NCBI RefSeq assembly: GCF_040126305.1
Contig: NZ_CP149511.1
Span: 1,441,861 to 1,505,860, forward strand
DNA length: 64,000 nucleotides
From: Pararhizobium sp. A13
GTDB lineage: Bacteria > Pseudomonadota > Alphaproteobacteria > Rhizobiales > Rhizobiaceae
Direction of reading: 5' to 3'
Each line of letters starts with the position of its first letter. Position 1 is the stretch's first letter. The position numbers and the translations under genes are program-made. Below the pieces are notes generated by a model, which saw nothing but the letters and a program-made list of their open reading frames with translations, did no database searches and was not told the origin of the DNA. Of this stretch, positions 36,331 through 44,640 are shown piece after piece.

Positions 36331-36663
36331 TTAGATAGGCATGGCGAGCAGGATCGTCGCCGGATCATTGGTGCAGTTCACCAGGGCCCGCGCCTCGCCG
36401 GGCGCAAGCCGACAGCTATCGAGGTAGCATAGCGTCGCCGTTTCCGTGGGCGTCTCCACGGTTACCTCCCCGGCGACAACGATGTAGATCTTTTCGACGG
36501 CAGCGTCCTTGAGCGAGGTTCGCCCGCCAGGCAGAAGATGCGACAGACCGATCCAGATCGTATCGGTTTCCGTCGCCTCCTTGCCCTGCAGGCGCAGGCA
36601 GCGCATGTCGTAATGCTCCGCCGCTTCGTAACGTTTTGCTTCTGCGTAGCGGGTTACCTGCAT
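36331..36663 (-). CDS. Cupin domain-containing protein
   Basis: A 110-residue single-domain cupin. The barrel pattern is readable: LLPGGRTSLKDAAVEKIYIVVAGEVTVET is motif 1, with the first metal His of classic cupins replaced, and APGEARALVNCTNDPATILL is the second motif region. It is the last gene of the leftward catabolic operon. It may bind or isomerise a pathway intermediate; because the usual His ligands are not evident, a metal-free role is possible. Confidence 0.8.
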   Translation of the reverse strand: MQVTRYAEAKRYEAAEHYDMRCLRLQGKEATETDTIWIGLSHLLPGGRTSLKDAAVEKIYIVVAGEVTVETPTETATLCYLDSCRLAPGEARALVNCTNDPATILLAMPI

Positions 36664-36673
36664 CGTCGGCGCC

Positions 36674-37678
36674 TCACGGCTTCAGCAGGACGCGATCCGG
36701 TGTGCTGCGTAGCACCGAGGCATAGGCCTTGGCCGCATCGGCAAGGCTGTAGCATGTCGCCGGATTGATCGGGAAAGGCTTCAGAAGACCTTCGTCGAAT
36801 TTCGGCTTCAGCCGATCGAAGATGCGCGCGCCGTCGACGGAAGACAGCGCCAGCGTGTCGATGCCGATATATTTGTGGCGGCCGCGGAAAAAGTTGAAGA
36901 TATCAAAAGGCACGGCCCGGTCGAAGGTCGAGATGAAGATCTGCCGCGCCTGTTTCGCCATCGCCTTGTTGGCGATCTCGAAATAGGGACTGCCAACGGT
37001 GTTGAAGACGATGTCGGCGCCGTGGCCGCCGGTCTGGTCGCGAACGATCTGCGCCACGTCATCCGTGCTGCTGTTGAGCATCGTCACCGGCGCGTTGGTG
37101 TGCCCTTGCAGCGGCTGGTCGTTGTATTCGACGGCGAAGACCTTGGCACCGGCCATGGTCGCGAGCTGGATCGCGGCCTGGCCGACTTTGCCATTACCGC
37201 CGCAGACGAGAACGACATCGGTCGGCTGGACGCCGCCTGCTTCCCGCAGACCTTCGTAAGCGGTGATGAAGGGCACGCCGATCGATCCCGCCTCCTCCAT
37301 GGTGAAGTTGGCCGGCTTCTCACGCACCGCCTTCTGGTCGAGCACCATCCACTTGGCATGGCTGCCGTCCTGGCTGATGCCGAGCTCGCCGCCGCCGCCC
37401 CAGACTTCCATCCCGATCATCTGCTTCGGCCCTTCACGGACGATCCCGCCGAAATCGCGACCGGGAGTGCGCGGCCAGACGGCATGCGGCATATGGCCGA
37501 GGGAGGCCTTGACGTCGCTGGGATTGACGCCCGCGGCGACAATTTCGACCAGCACCTGCCCGGGGCCGGGACGCGGGACGCTGACATCGACGAGATCGAT
37601 CAGCAGATTGTCGAGATCGGTGGACGCCTGCGAAACACGCAGTGCCTTGCCGGCCTTTGTCTCTGTCTGGATGTTCAT
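36674..37678 (-). CDS. Zinc-independent MDR alcohol dehydrogenase / quinone oxidoreductase-like
   Basis: A 334-residue medium-chain dehydrogenase/reductase. The N-terminal GroES-like domain shows VAAGVNPSDVKAS and TPGRDFGGIV; the nucleotide domain shows VVLVCGGNGKVGQAAIQLA. Cys/His zinc ligands are missing, so it resembles the quinone-oxidoreductase or enoyl-reductase side of the family and probably uses NADPH. It lies 33 bp downstream of the BKACE gene and 10 bp upstream of the cupin gene in the operon. Confidence 0.87.
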   Translation of the reverse strand: MNIQTETKAGKALRVSQASTDLDNLLIDLVDVSVPRPGPGQVLVEIVAAGVNPSDVKASLGHMPHAVWPRTPGRDFGGIVREGPKQMIGMEVWGGGGELGISQDGSHAKWMVLDQKAVREKPANFTMEEAGSIGVPFITAYEGLREAGGVQPTDVVLVCGGNGKVGQAAIQLATMAGAKVFAVEYNDQPLQGHTNAPVTMLNSSTDDVAQIVRDQTGGHGADIVFNTVGSPYFEIANKAMAKQARQIFISTFDRAVPFDIFNFFRGRHKYIGIDTLALSSVDGARIFDRLKPKFDEGLLKPFPINPATCYSLADAAKAYASVLRSTPDRVLLKP

Positions 37679-37711
37679 TGGCTTTGTCCTTTCATAGGTG
37701 CTTCGGGCCGC

Positions 37712-38590
37712 TCAGGCCTTCAATTGCAGGATGTCTCTGGCTTCCGACGGGCCCGCGATCTGCCCGCCCAGTTTTTCGACGATGTCGCGGGCGCGCTCGA
37801 CGAGTTCGCCATTGCCTTTCGCAAGCACGCCCTTGGCGATGTAGGAATTGTCCTCCAGCCCGACCCGCACATGACCGCCGAGCAGATAGGACTGCGCTGC
37901 CATCGGAAACGACATGCGGCCGACGCCGAAACCGGTCCAGACCGCATCGCGCGGCAGCATCCGCGCGGCGAGCGCCATCGCGTCCGGTGTGGCCGGAAGG
38001 CCGTATTTGACGCCGGTGACGATGGTGAACATGGCGGGCGACTTAAGCACCCCGGCCCTAAGCAGATCGTTGGCGAGCTGAATATCACCAGTGTCGAAGA
38101 CCTCCAGTTCCGGCTTGACGCCGGCGCCGTTGATGAGTTCGGCCATGATCTTCACATTGCCGGGCGTGTTGATCACCACCTCGGCGCCGAACGTCATGGT
38201 GTTGAGGTCGAGCGTCGCGATATCAGGCTTCAGCGCGACGATGTGCTCCACCCGCCGCTCCGGCCGCATCAATGTCGTGCGTGGCCCCGCGACAGCCGGG
38301 TTTTCGTCACTCGGATGATAACGCCCGCCCGGCCCCGTCGTGACGTTGAGGATCACCGCGCTGTCCTTCGCCCTGATGCGCTCGATGACCTCGCGGTAAT
38401 ATTTGAGTTCCATCGACGGCCTTGCCGTTTCGGGGTCGCGCACATGGATGTGCACGACCGCAGCGCCAGCGTCGGCCGCCTCGAGGCAGGAGTTGGCGAT
38501 CTCCTCGGGCGTTACAGGTAGGCCGGGATGGTTTTCCCGAGTGGTGAGGTTGCCGGTGACGGCACAGGTGATGATGACTTTCGGTTGCAT
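37712..38590 (-). CDS. BKACE family beta-keto acid cleavage enzyme (DUF849)
   Basis: A 292-residue TIM-barrel enzyme of the 3-keto-5-aminohexanoate cleavage (Kce/BKACE) family. The start VIITCAVTGNLTTRENHPGLP is typical. The zinc ligands H47 and H49 are in HIHVRD, and the distal Glu is in VRVGLEDNSY. Members condense a beta-keto acid with acetyl-CoA, giving acetoacetate and a new CoA ester. ATG 38590 shares its A with the SDR stop (TGATG), and GGGGAGG is upstream. Beside a ring-cleaving dioxygenase, the natural substrate could be a beta-ketoadipate-like product (inference). Confidence 0.9.
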   Translation of the reverse strand: MQPKVIITCAVTGNLTTRENHPGLPVTPEEIANSCLEAADAGAAVVHIHVRDPETARPSMELKYYREVIERIRAKDSAVILNVTTGPGGRYHPSDENPAVAGPRTTLMRPERRVEHIVALKPDIATLDLNTMTFGAEVVINTPGNVKIMAELINGAGVKPELEVFDTGDIQLANDLLRAGVLKSPAMFTIVTGVKYGLPATPDAMALAARMLPRDAVWTGFGVGRMSFPMAAQSYLLGGHVRVGLEDNSYIAKGVLAKGNGELVERARDIVEKLGGQIAGPSEARDILQLKA

Positions 38591-39342
38591 CAGAGGTGCC
38601 TCCCCCCATCGACCACGATCCGCGTGCCGGTCGAGAATTTGAGATGCGTCGCGCAGGCGAGGATCGCTTCGGCGACATCGGTTGTTGTCGTCAGCCTCTT
38701 CAGTGGCGTCGCGGCGGCGGCCTTGTCCTTGAAATCCTGTCCCCGACCAGGGACGAAATCGGTATCCACCATGCCCGGCGAGATCGCCATGACACGGATT
38801 TGCGGCGCCAGAGCCCGGGCCAGCGAATTGCTCATGATGTCTAGCCCGGCCTTGGCGCCGCAATAGGCGATGTTGGAGCCGATGCCGGTGAAGGCTGCGA
38901 TTGAGGAGACGTTGACGATCAGCCCGTCGCCGCTTGCTTTCAGCGCCGGCGCGAAGGCCCTGACCGTCGAAAACACGCCGCGCCAGTTGTTGACGAAGAT
39001 CTGGTCGATCAGATCGTCGGTCAGCGCATCGAGATCGGCATGCGGGACCGGCTGGGTGACGCCCGCCGTATTCACCAGAATATCCGCTTTGCCGAGTCTG
39101 GAAAGCACGGCATCGCGAAACGCCTCGATGCTTGGCGTGTCTTCGATCGACACCGGCAGGGCCGCGTGGCCGTTACCCGGCAGGGCCGCGACGAGCGCTT
39201 GGGCCTTCTCCTTGGCCGACCGATAGCCAACCGCGACACGGGCGCCAGCCTCCGCCAGCAGCCGGCAGGTTTCCTGGCCGATCCCCCCGGAGCCGCCGAC
39301 CACCACTGCGACCTTGCCTGTCAAAGCATACGACATGTTCAT
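38590..39342 (-). CDS. SDR family NAD(P)-dependent oxidoreductase
   Basis: A 250-residue classical short-chain dehydrogenase. The cofactor motif is VGGSGGIGQ (TGxxxGxG variant), then NTAG, the catalytic Ser in NVSSIAAF and Tyr-x-x-x-Lys as YCGAKAG. Start is uncertain: ATG 39342 has GGAG 6 nt upstream, while GTG 39357 overlaps the dioxygenase stop. It probably oxidises or reduces an intermediate between ring cleavage and the BKACE step. Confidence 0.88.
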   Translation of the reverse strand: MNMSYALTGKVAVVVGGSGGIGQETCRLLAEAGARVAVGYRSAKEKAQALVAALPGNGHAALPVSIEDTPSIEAFRDAVLSRLGKADILVNTAGVTQPVPHADLDALTDDLIDQIFVNNWRGVFSTVRAFAPALKASGDGLIVNVSSIAAFTGIGSNIAYCGAKAGLDIMSNSLARALAPQIRVMAISPGMVDTDFVPGRGQDFKDKAAAATPLKRLTTTTDVAEAILACATHLKFSTGTRIVVDGGRHL

Positions 39343-39353
39343 CATCTGCTCCG

Positions 39354-40280
39354 TCACGACTTCTTGCCCGAGATCGGCGGCACCGGATAGCTCGGCTCGC
39401 CCTCGACCAGCTTGAACTGATATTCGCAGGTGTAGAAAGGCAGTGGCGCATCCGGATAGTCGCCATGCGGCTCGGTATGCTCGACGAAATCGCCGATGAT
39501 CTGCGTCTTGGCGCCGAAGACGACGTCGGTCGCCAGCGCATCATGCGTGTCCGAGAAGATCTGGGTGACCAGCGTCTTGTGACCGGGCGCCGAGACGATG
39601 AAATGGATGTGCGCCGGCCGCATCGGATGGCGTTGCTGGGCCTGTAGGAGATCGCCGACGGGTCCATCGACCGGCACGGGATAGCCGGCCGGCTTTACCG
39701 ATGTGAAGTGGAAGCTGCCATTCGCATCGGTGCGGAAAACACCGCGCAGGTTGAAATCGTCCTGGCCCGTATCCTGGTTTTCATAGAGACCGACAGGGGA
39801 CGCCTGCCAGACATCGAGCTTGGCGTCTTCGATAGGCTTGCCATCGACACCGGTCACCCTGCCCTTGAAATAGAGCGCCAGACCGGGCGTTTTCGATCGG
39901 GCGATGCAGTCGCCGCGGGCGCAGTCCGGGGCCTGTCCGCGATAGAACGGCCCGAGCAGTGCCGACATGGTTTCGCCCTGCATGCCGTCATTGTTGATGA
40001 GGTCGATCAGCGTCGAGGCGCCGACGACATCGGCGGCGAGCACCACCTCGTTGTTGCTCTCGTTGGTGTGATGGCCAAGGGCTGCGATCCAGCGCAGGCC
40101 CTGCTCGAATTCTTCCTCGGTCGGCTGCGTCTCAATGATGAACGCGTGCAGGTGCCGAACCATGGAATCCATGATCTGCTTCAGGCGCGGATCGGAGGTG
40201 CGCGACATCGCCGCCAGCACCGTCGGCGTCACGTCGGCAACGGTGCTGATGAGCTTCGGTTCGATTGTTACGTGCTGCAT
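39354..40280 (-). CDS. Intradiol ring-cleavage dioxygenase (catechol/hydroxyquinol 1,2-dioxygenase family)
   Basis: A 308-residue non-heme Fe(III) dioxygenase. The four iron ligands are in place: Y166 (GLYENQD), Y200 (AGYPVPVDGP), H224 and H226 (RPAHIHF). The N-terminal helical dimerisation domain (HHTNESNNEVVLAADVVGAS) is of the catechol/hydroxyquinol 1,2-dioxygenase kind rather than protocatechuate 3,4-dioxygenase. It opens a 1,2-dihydroxylated ring between the hydroxyls. In the operon it lies between the GST and SDR genes. Substrate (catechol, hydroxyquinol or another catechol) cannot be assigned from sequence. Confidence 0.92.
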   Translation of the reverse strand: MQHVTIEPKLISTVADVTPTVLAAMSRTSDPRLKQIMDSMVRHLHAFIIETQPTEEEFEQGLRWIAALGHHTNESNNEVVLAADVVGASTLIDLINNDGMQGETMSALLGPFYRGQAPDCARGDCIARSKTPGLALYFKGRVTGVDGKPIEDAKLDVWQASPVGLYENQDTGQDDFNLRGVFRTDANGSFHFTSVKPAGYPVPVDGPVGDLLQAQQRHPMRPAHIHFIVSAPGHKTLVTQIFSDTHDALATDVVFGAKTQIIGDFVEHTEPHGDYPDAPLPFYTCEYQFKLVEGEPSYPVPPISGKKS

Positions 40281-40307
40281 GATGCTTCTCCTGTCGTTGC
40301 CCGCGCT

Positions 40308-41081
40308 TCAGGCGGCTACGGTCTTCAAAGCCTGCAGATGCGGATATTTTTCCGTCAGCAGGGCACCGTGGTAATAGGTCTTGGCAAAAGCGTCGGTCGT
40401 GCGAATGCGGTCGAGCCACTCGCTGATTTCCGGCGCATCCGCCCAGAGGTGGCCGAGATTGATGTCGTCCATGCGCACGATGACGGGCATGATGGCGATG
40501 TCGGCGAGCGTCAGGTCCTTGCCCATCAGCCAGGGGCCGCCGCTCTCCCGGAGCCAGCTTGTCATGCGCTCTATCCCGCGCCGCAGGCGGCCGAGCGCTT
40601 CGTCCATTTCCGACTGCGGAAAGCCGGTGCGGCCCATCTTCAGCAGGAACTCGCGGCGAAGCGGCTTGCTCTCACAGACGGCAAGGAATTCCTCTTCCGT
40701 CATCGCCTGATAGTGCGGCAGGAAGGCCAGGTTATAGGACGGCACGCGGACGGCGGGCGTCGGCACTTCATCGACATAGCGCATCATCGCCCGCATACGG
40801 GCAACCTTCAGCGGATCCTCCGGTCGCAGTGGCGAGATGGTGCCCAGGATATCTTCGAGATATTCCATGATAACGGCTGAATCGATGACGGCGTTGCCGT
40901 TGTGCACCAGCGCCGGCACCAGCCCGTTCGGATTGATCTTCAGATATTCCGGCTTCAGCTGGTCGCCCTTGAAGAGGTCGAGCTTGTGCTCCTTGAACTC
41001 GCGGCCCTTGGCATGCAGCACATAGCGCACGCGCTGGCTGCAGGTGGATTGCGGCGCATTGTAAACAACATATTCCGGCAT
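40308..41081 (-). CDS. Glutathione S-transferase family protein
   Basis: A 257-residue GST. The N-terminal thioredoxin-like domain begins EYVVYNAPQSTCSQRVRYVLHAKG with the glutathione-site VPALVHNG, followed by DSAVIMEYLEDI. The C-terminal helical domain includes DLTLADIAIMPVIVRMDD. ATG 41081 is chosen for the very strong GGAGGAGG upstream. In ring-cleavage operons GSTs act as maleylpyruvate/maleylacetoacetate isomerases or glutathione-dependent ether-cleaving enzymes; which applies here is unknown. Confidence 0.87.
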   Translation of the reverse strand: MPEYVVYNAPQSTCSQRVRYVLHAKGREFKEHKLDLFKGDQLKPEYLKINPNGLVPALVHNGNAVIDSAVIMEYLEDILGTISPLRPEDPLKVARMRAMMRYVDEVPTPAVRVPSYNLAFLPHYQAMTEEEFLAVCESKPLRREFLLKMGRTGFPQSEMDEALGRLRRGIERMTSWLRESGGPWLMGKDLTLADIAIMPVIVRMDDINLGHLWADAPEISEWLDRIRTTDAFAKTYYHGALLTEKYPHLQALKTVAA

Positions 41082-41157
41082 GACTTTCCTCCTCCTGCCG
41101 TGCGGCAAGGTTCAAACCAAAGCATTGTGACAGTGCCCCGCGGGGCGGTCCGCGCGA

Positions 41158-42204
41158 TCAATCCCAGTTGAGAACGCGCGGCAGTTTGCCTTTCCTCGCC
41201 AGCGTTCCGACGAGGCCGAGCGGGAAGAACATCAGGCCCGCCGCCATCACCATGCCGGTGCCGAGGATGTTGATTTCCGAGGCGCCCATGGTGGCGACGA
41301 ACAGTTCGTTGAGCGCCACGATCAGGATCGCGCCGATCACCGGCCCGGCCACCGTTCCCTTACCGCCAAGGATCGACATCAGCACGAGGTTGGCCGACAC
41401 CAGGATCACCAGGAAGATATTGGGCCGCAGATAGGTGAGGTATTCGCCCCAGACAGCACCCGCCATGCCGACGAAAAAGGCAGAAAGCGCAAAGGCCGTG
41501 ACCTTATAGAAGCGCGTGTCAATGCCGGCACTTTCCGCCTTGATCTCATCCTTGGAGATTGCCCGGAGGCCAAGACCGAACTTCGAATGCTTGATCCTGT
41601 AGCTCGCCCAGACGGTGAAGGCGGCAATTGCCAGCATGGCGTAATAGTAGGGAACTTTGGCCCATTGTACGGGAAGGTCGTTGACAGGCAGCGTCACGCC
41701 GTTGGCACCGCCGATGAGTTCCCAATTATCAAACAGGATACGGGCGATCATCAGGAGCGCGATCGACGAGATGATGAAGCTCGGGCCGCGGACCTTGAGT
41801 GTCACCATACCGACCAGGTAGCCGACCACCGCGGCGAGCAGGCCGGCGAGCGGCGCGGTGATGATTGTCGAGATGCCGTAGCGCGCCAGGATCATGCCGG
41901 AAAAATATCCGCCGATCGCGAAGAACACGCTGTGGCCGAGCGATATATAGCCGGCAAAGCCCCCGAGGATGTTCCAGCCCGATGCCATCGCCACATAGGA
42001 CGCCGTGAACAGCACCATATGCAGCAGGTAGTTGTAGTTGCCCGTGAACTGCAGAAGCGGCAGGGCGGCAAGTGCAGCCAGGATGACCAGCGGAAACCAC
42101 GTGGCCCTCATCTGGTCGGCCTTGCGGGCGAGCTTTTCGTTGTGGGCACGGCGCGCTTCGACAACGGCGCTGGCGCTGGATTGCTGAAGAGTAACGGCCA
42201 TCAT
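41158..42204 (-). CDS. Branched-chain amino acid-type ABC permease (LivM)
   Basis: A 348-residue membrane subunit with the typical LivM order: hydrophobic segments, GNYNYLLHMVLFTASYVAMASGWNILGGFAGYISLGHSVFF, and a C-terminal SILGGKGTVAGPVIGA. The start is one of two tandem ATGs (42204/42201) overlapping the LivH stop. The Liv-type transporter lies in a ring-cleavage operon, so it probably imports an aromatic or organic acid rather than leucine. Confidence 0.9.
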   Translation of the reverse strand: MMAVTLQQSSASAVVEARRAHNEKLARKADQMRATWFPLVILAALAALPLLQFTGNYNYLLHMVLFTASYVAMASGWNILGGFAGYISLGHSVFFAIGGYFSGMILARYGISTIITAPLAGLLAAVVGYLVGMVTLKVRGPSFIISSIALLMIARILFDNWELIGGANGVTLPVNDLPVQWAKVPYYYAMLAIAAFTVWASYRIKHSKFGLGLRAISKDEIKAESAGIDTRFYKVTAFALSAFFVGMAGAVWGEYLTYLRPNIFLVILVSANLVLMSILGGKGTVAGPVIGAILIVALNELFVATMGASEINILGTGMVMAAGLMFFPLGLVGTLARKGKLPRVLNWD

Positions 42205-43082
42205 GCCATCTCCGGTTTTTCGCCGAACAGGCCCTGGGGCCGCACCAGCAGGATGAGGAAAAGAGCGAGGAAGAAGGTGAGCGTCGACCATGTCGCACCG
42301 ACCCAGGTGCCGACAAAGGCGGCGATGACCGAGAGCATAAGCGCTGCGACCACCGTGCCGAGAATGCTGCCCATGCCGCCGAGCACGACGACCGACATCA
42401 GCATGGCAATCCATTCCCAGTGTTTTGCCGGGAAGAAGCTGAAGACGAAGCTGACGAGCGAACCGGCGGCACCCGCAAGACCGATGCCGATGGCAAAGGC
42501 GAGAATGCAGATGAAGTTGACGTTGACGCCCAGAAGTTCGGCCGCCTCGCGGTTCTGCGTCGTCGCCCGGATGGCATAGCCGAGACGGGAATATTTGAGA
42601 AACAGGGTGAGCGCGGTAATGATCGTCAGCGAGACGATGCCGGCATAGAGCTGCCCTTTCGGGATGAAAAGGTCACCGACGAAGAAGGCATCGGTCGCAT
42701 AGTCCGGCGAGACGACGCGCTGCGTGTTGGTGAAGAGGCCGCCGAGCAGGCCTTCGACCATCATTGCTAAGGCAAAGGTCAGAAGCACCGTCATTTCGGA
42801 ATATTTGGCGCTCTTGGTCTCCCTCTCGAACATCAGCCGGTAGAGCAACACGCCGACGGCAGCCATGATGACGGAGGCCACCGGCAGCATGACGATCGGA
42901 TCGACACCTGTCACCTTGAAGGCCCAGTAGGTGACATAGGCGCCACCGATGATCAGCGAGGGGTGCGCGAGATTGACGATGCGCATCACGCCGAAGACCA
43001 GCGACAGGCCGGACCCCATCAGCGCGATGACGCCGCCGAGAGCGAGGCCGAGAATGAGAATTTGCAGGATATCTGCCATCAT
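42201..43082 (-). CDS. Branched-chain amino acid-type ABC permease (LivH)
   Basis: A 293-residue membrane subunit starting LQILILGLALGGVIALMGSGLSLVFGVMRIVNLAHPSLI, the standard LivH N-terminus, with ATTQNREAAELLGVN in the coupling loop. It overlaps the LivM start and lies 8 bp after LivF. It forms the channel with LivM. Confidence 0.92.
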   Translation of the reverse strand: MMADILQILILGLALGGVIALMGSGLSLVFGVMRIVNLAHPSLIIGGAYVTYWAFKVTGVDPIVMLPVASVIMAAVGVLLYRLMFERETKSAKYSEMTVLLTFALAMMVEGLLGGLFTNTQRVVSPDYATDAFFVGDLFIPKGQLYAGIVSLTIITALTLFLKYSRLGYAIRATTQNREAAELLGVNVNFICILAFAIGIGLAGAAGSLVSFVFSFFPAKHWEWIAMLMSVVVLGGMGSILGTVVAALMLSVIAAFVGTWVGATWSTLTFFLALFLILLVRPQGLFGEKPEMA

Positions 43083-43090
43083 GTCCTCCG

Positions 43091-43822
43091 TCAGGCGGCC
43101 TTCTTGCCGCCGAGGTAGAGTTCCTGGATGCGGGGATCACCAAGCACGTCGGCGGCAGGCCCCTCGAACAGCGTGCGCCCGAGATCGAGCACCACGCCCC
43201 AGTCGGAATTCCTCAGGCCCATCAGCGCGTTCTGCTCAACAAGCAGAACGGTCACGCCTTCGGCCGACATCATCTTCATGATGTCGAACATCTCCTGGAT
43301 GATCTTCGGCGCCAGCCCCAGCGAAGGTTCGTCGAGCATGACGATCGCCGGCTTGATGATCAGCGTGCGCGCCATCGCTAGCGTCTGTTGCTGGCCGCCG
43401 GACATGGTGCCGGCATGCTGGTCGGCCCGCTCGCGCAGGATCGGGAAGCGTTCGAGGATGCCTTCGATACGGCGTTCCAGTTCCTTCTTGTCGTCAAGAA
43501 TGAAGCCACCCATGCGCAGGTTTTCGCGCACCGTCATCTTTGGAAACAGCGCCCGCTCCTGCGGCACGAAACAGATGCCTTCGCGCAGAATCTGGTCCGG
43601 GCGCATGCCGTTCAAGCGTTTTCCCTTGAAGACGACATCGCCTTTGCGGATCGTCAGCATGCCGCAGATGGCTTTCATCAGCGTCGATTTGCCGGCACCG
43701 TTCGGGCCGATGATGCAATGGACCTTGCCGGGCTCGACGGTCAGATGGGCGCCGTCGAGGATTGCCGGGCCATCGCCGTAACCGGCGGTGATATTGGTGA
43801 CCTGAAGCAGCTCCGTCATCAC
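43091..43822 (-). CDS. Branched-chain amino acid-type ABC ATPase (LivF)
   Basis: A 243-residue ATPase. Walker A is GPNGAGKST, the signature MSGGQQQTLA and Walker B IVMLDEPSLGL. The short C-terminus and PQERALFPKMTVRENLRMG are typical of LivF. Its ATG overlaps the LivG stop by four bases. Confidence 0.93.
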   Translation of the reverse strand: MMTELLQVTNITAGYGDGPAILDGAHLTVEPGKVHCIIGPNGAGKSTLMKAICGMLTIRKGDVVFKGKRLNGMRPDQILREGICFVPQERALFPKMTVRENLRMGGFILDDKKELERRIEGILERFPILRERADQHAGTMSGGQQQTLAMARTLIIKPAIVMLDEPSLGLAPKIIQEMFDIMKMMSAEGVTVLLVEQNALMGLRNSDWGVVLDLGRTLFEGPAADVLGDPRIQELYLGGKKAA

Positions 43823-44565
43823 GCCGCCTCCTGATCGAGCACGCCGCCGAGATAGGCATCGAGCACTTGGCGGTCCTTGCGCACCACGTCCGGCGTGCCG
43901 TCGCAGATCACCCGTCCCTGCGCCATTACGACGACGCGATGCGAGAGCCGCATGATCAGGTCCATGTTATGCTCGACGATCAGCACCGTCAGCCCGCGCG
44001 CGTTCAAAGCCTGGATATGACCGATGATCTCTTCGAGCAGCGACGGGTTGACGCCACCGGCCGGCTCGTCGAGCAGGATGATTTTCGGGTCGGACATCAG
44101 CAGTGCCGCCAAATCCATCAGCTTCTTCTGCCCGTAGGAGAGGTTGTTGCCGTCCTCATAGGCGATGCGGGTGATGCCGAGGAAATCGAGGATGGACATC
44201 GCCTTGTCCTTTTCCTCCCGGCTCATCGCCGGCTTGAACAGGCCGGCGATGCCATCGACGCGCGACTGGACGATGACGTTCTCGATGACCGTCATGTCGG
44301 AGAGGTTACGGGAAATCTGGAAGGTGCGGCTCAGGCCCCTGGCGGTCACCTTGTGCGGCCGCAGATGGTCGATCCGCTGGCCGTCCAGCCAGACCTCGCC
44401 CGATGTCGGCGCAACGGTGCGGCTGATACAGTTGAAGGCGGTCGTCTTGCCGGCGCCGTTCGGGCCGATCAGGGCTGTGATCGAGCCCTCCTCGACGGTG
44501 AAGGTCGCGCCGTCGACGGCCCGGATGCCTCCATAATGCTTGCTGAGATTCTTCACTTCGAGCAT
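43819..44565 (-). CDS. Branched-chain amino acid-type ABC ATPase (LivG)
   Basis: A 248-residue ATPase. Walker A is GPNGAGKTT, the signature LSYGQKKLMD (the LivG variant) and Walker B IILLDEPAGGV. The C-terminal CDGTPDVVRKDRQVLDAYLG is the family ending. It is the second gene of the operon, 75 bp after the binding protein, and pairs with LivF. Confidence 0.93.
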   Translation of the reverse strand: MLEVKNLSKHYGGIRAVDGATFTVEEGSITALIGPNGAGKTTAFNCISRTVAPTSGEVWLDGQRIDHLRPHKVTARGLSRTFQISRNLSDMTVIENVIVQSRVDGIAGLFKPAMSREEKDKAMSILDFLGITRIAYEDGNNLSYGQKKLMDLAALLMSDPKIILLDEPAGGVNPSLLEEIIGHIQALNARGLTVLIVEHNMDLIMRLSHRVVVMAQGRVICDGTPDVVRKDRQVLDAYLGGVLDQEAA

Positions 44566-44640
44566 GCGTCTTACCTTCCATCACGTCTGCATTCGGCAGC
44601 CAGGATGTGAGGCCGCGATGCGGCCCCACAATAGAAAAGA

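Noticed and set aside
36875-38521. 548-codon plus-strand frame opposite the MDR and BKACE genes
   Set aside because: Antisense shadow; BKACE zinc ligands and MDR motifs show that the minus strand is coding.
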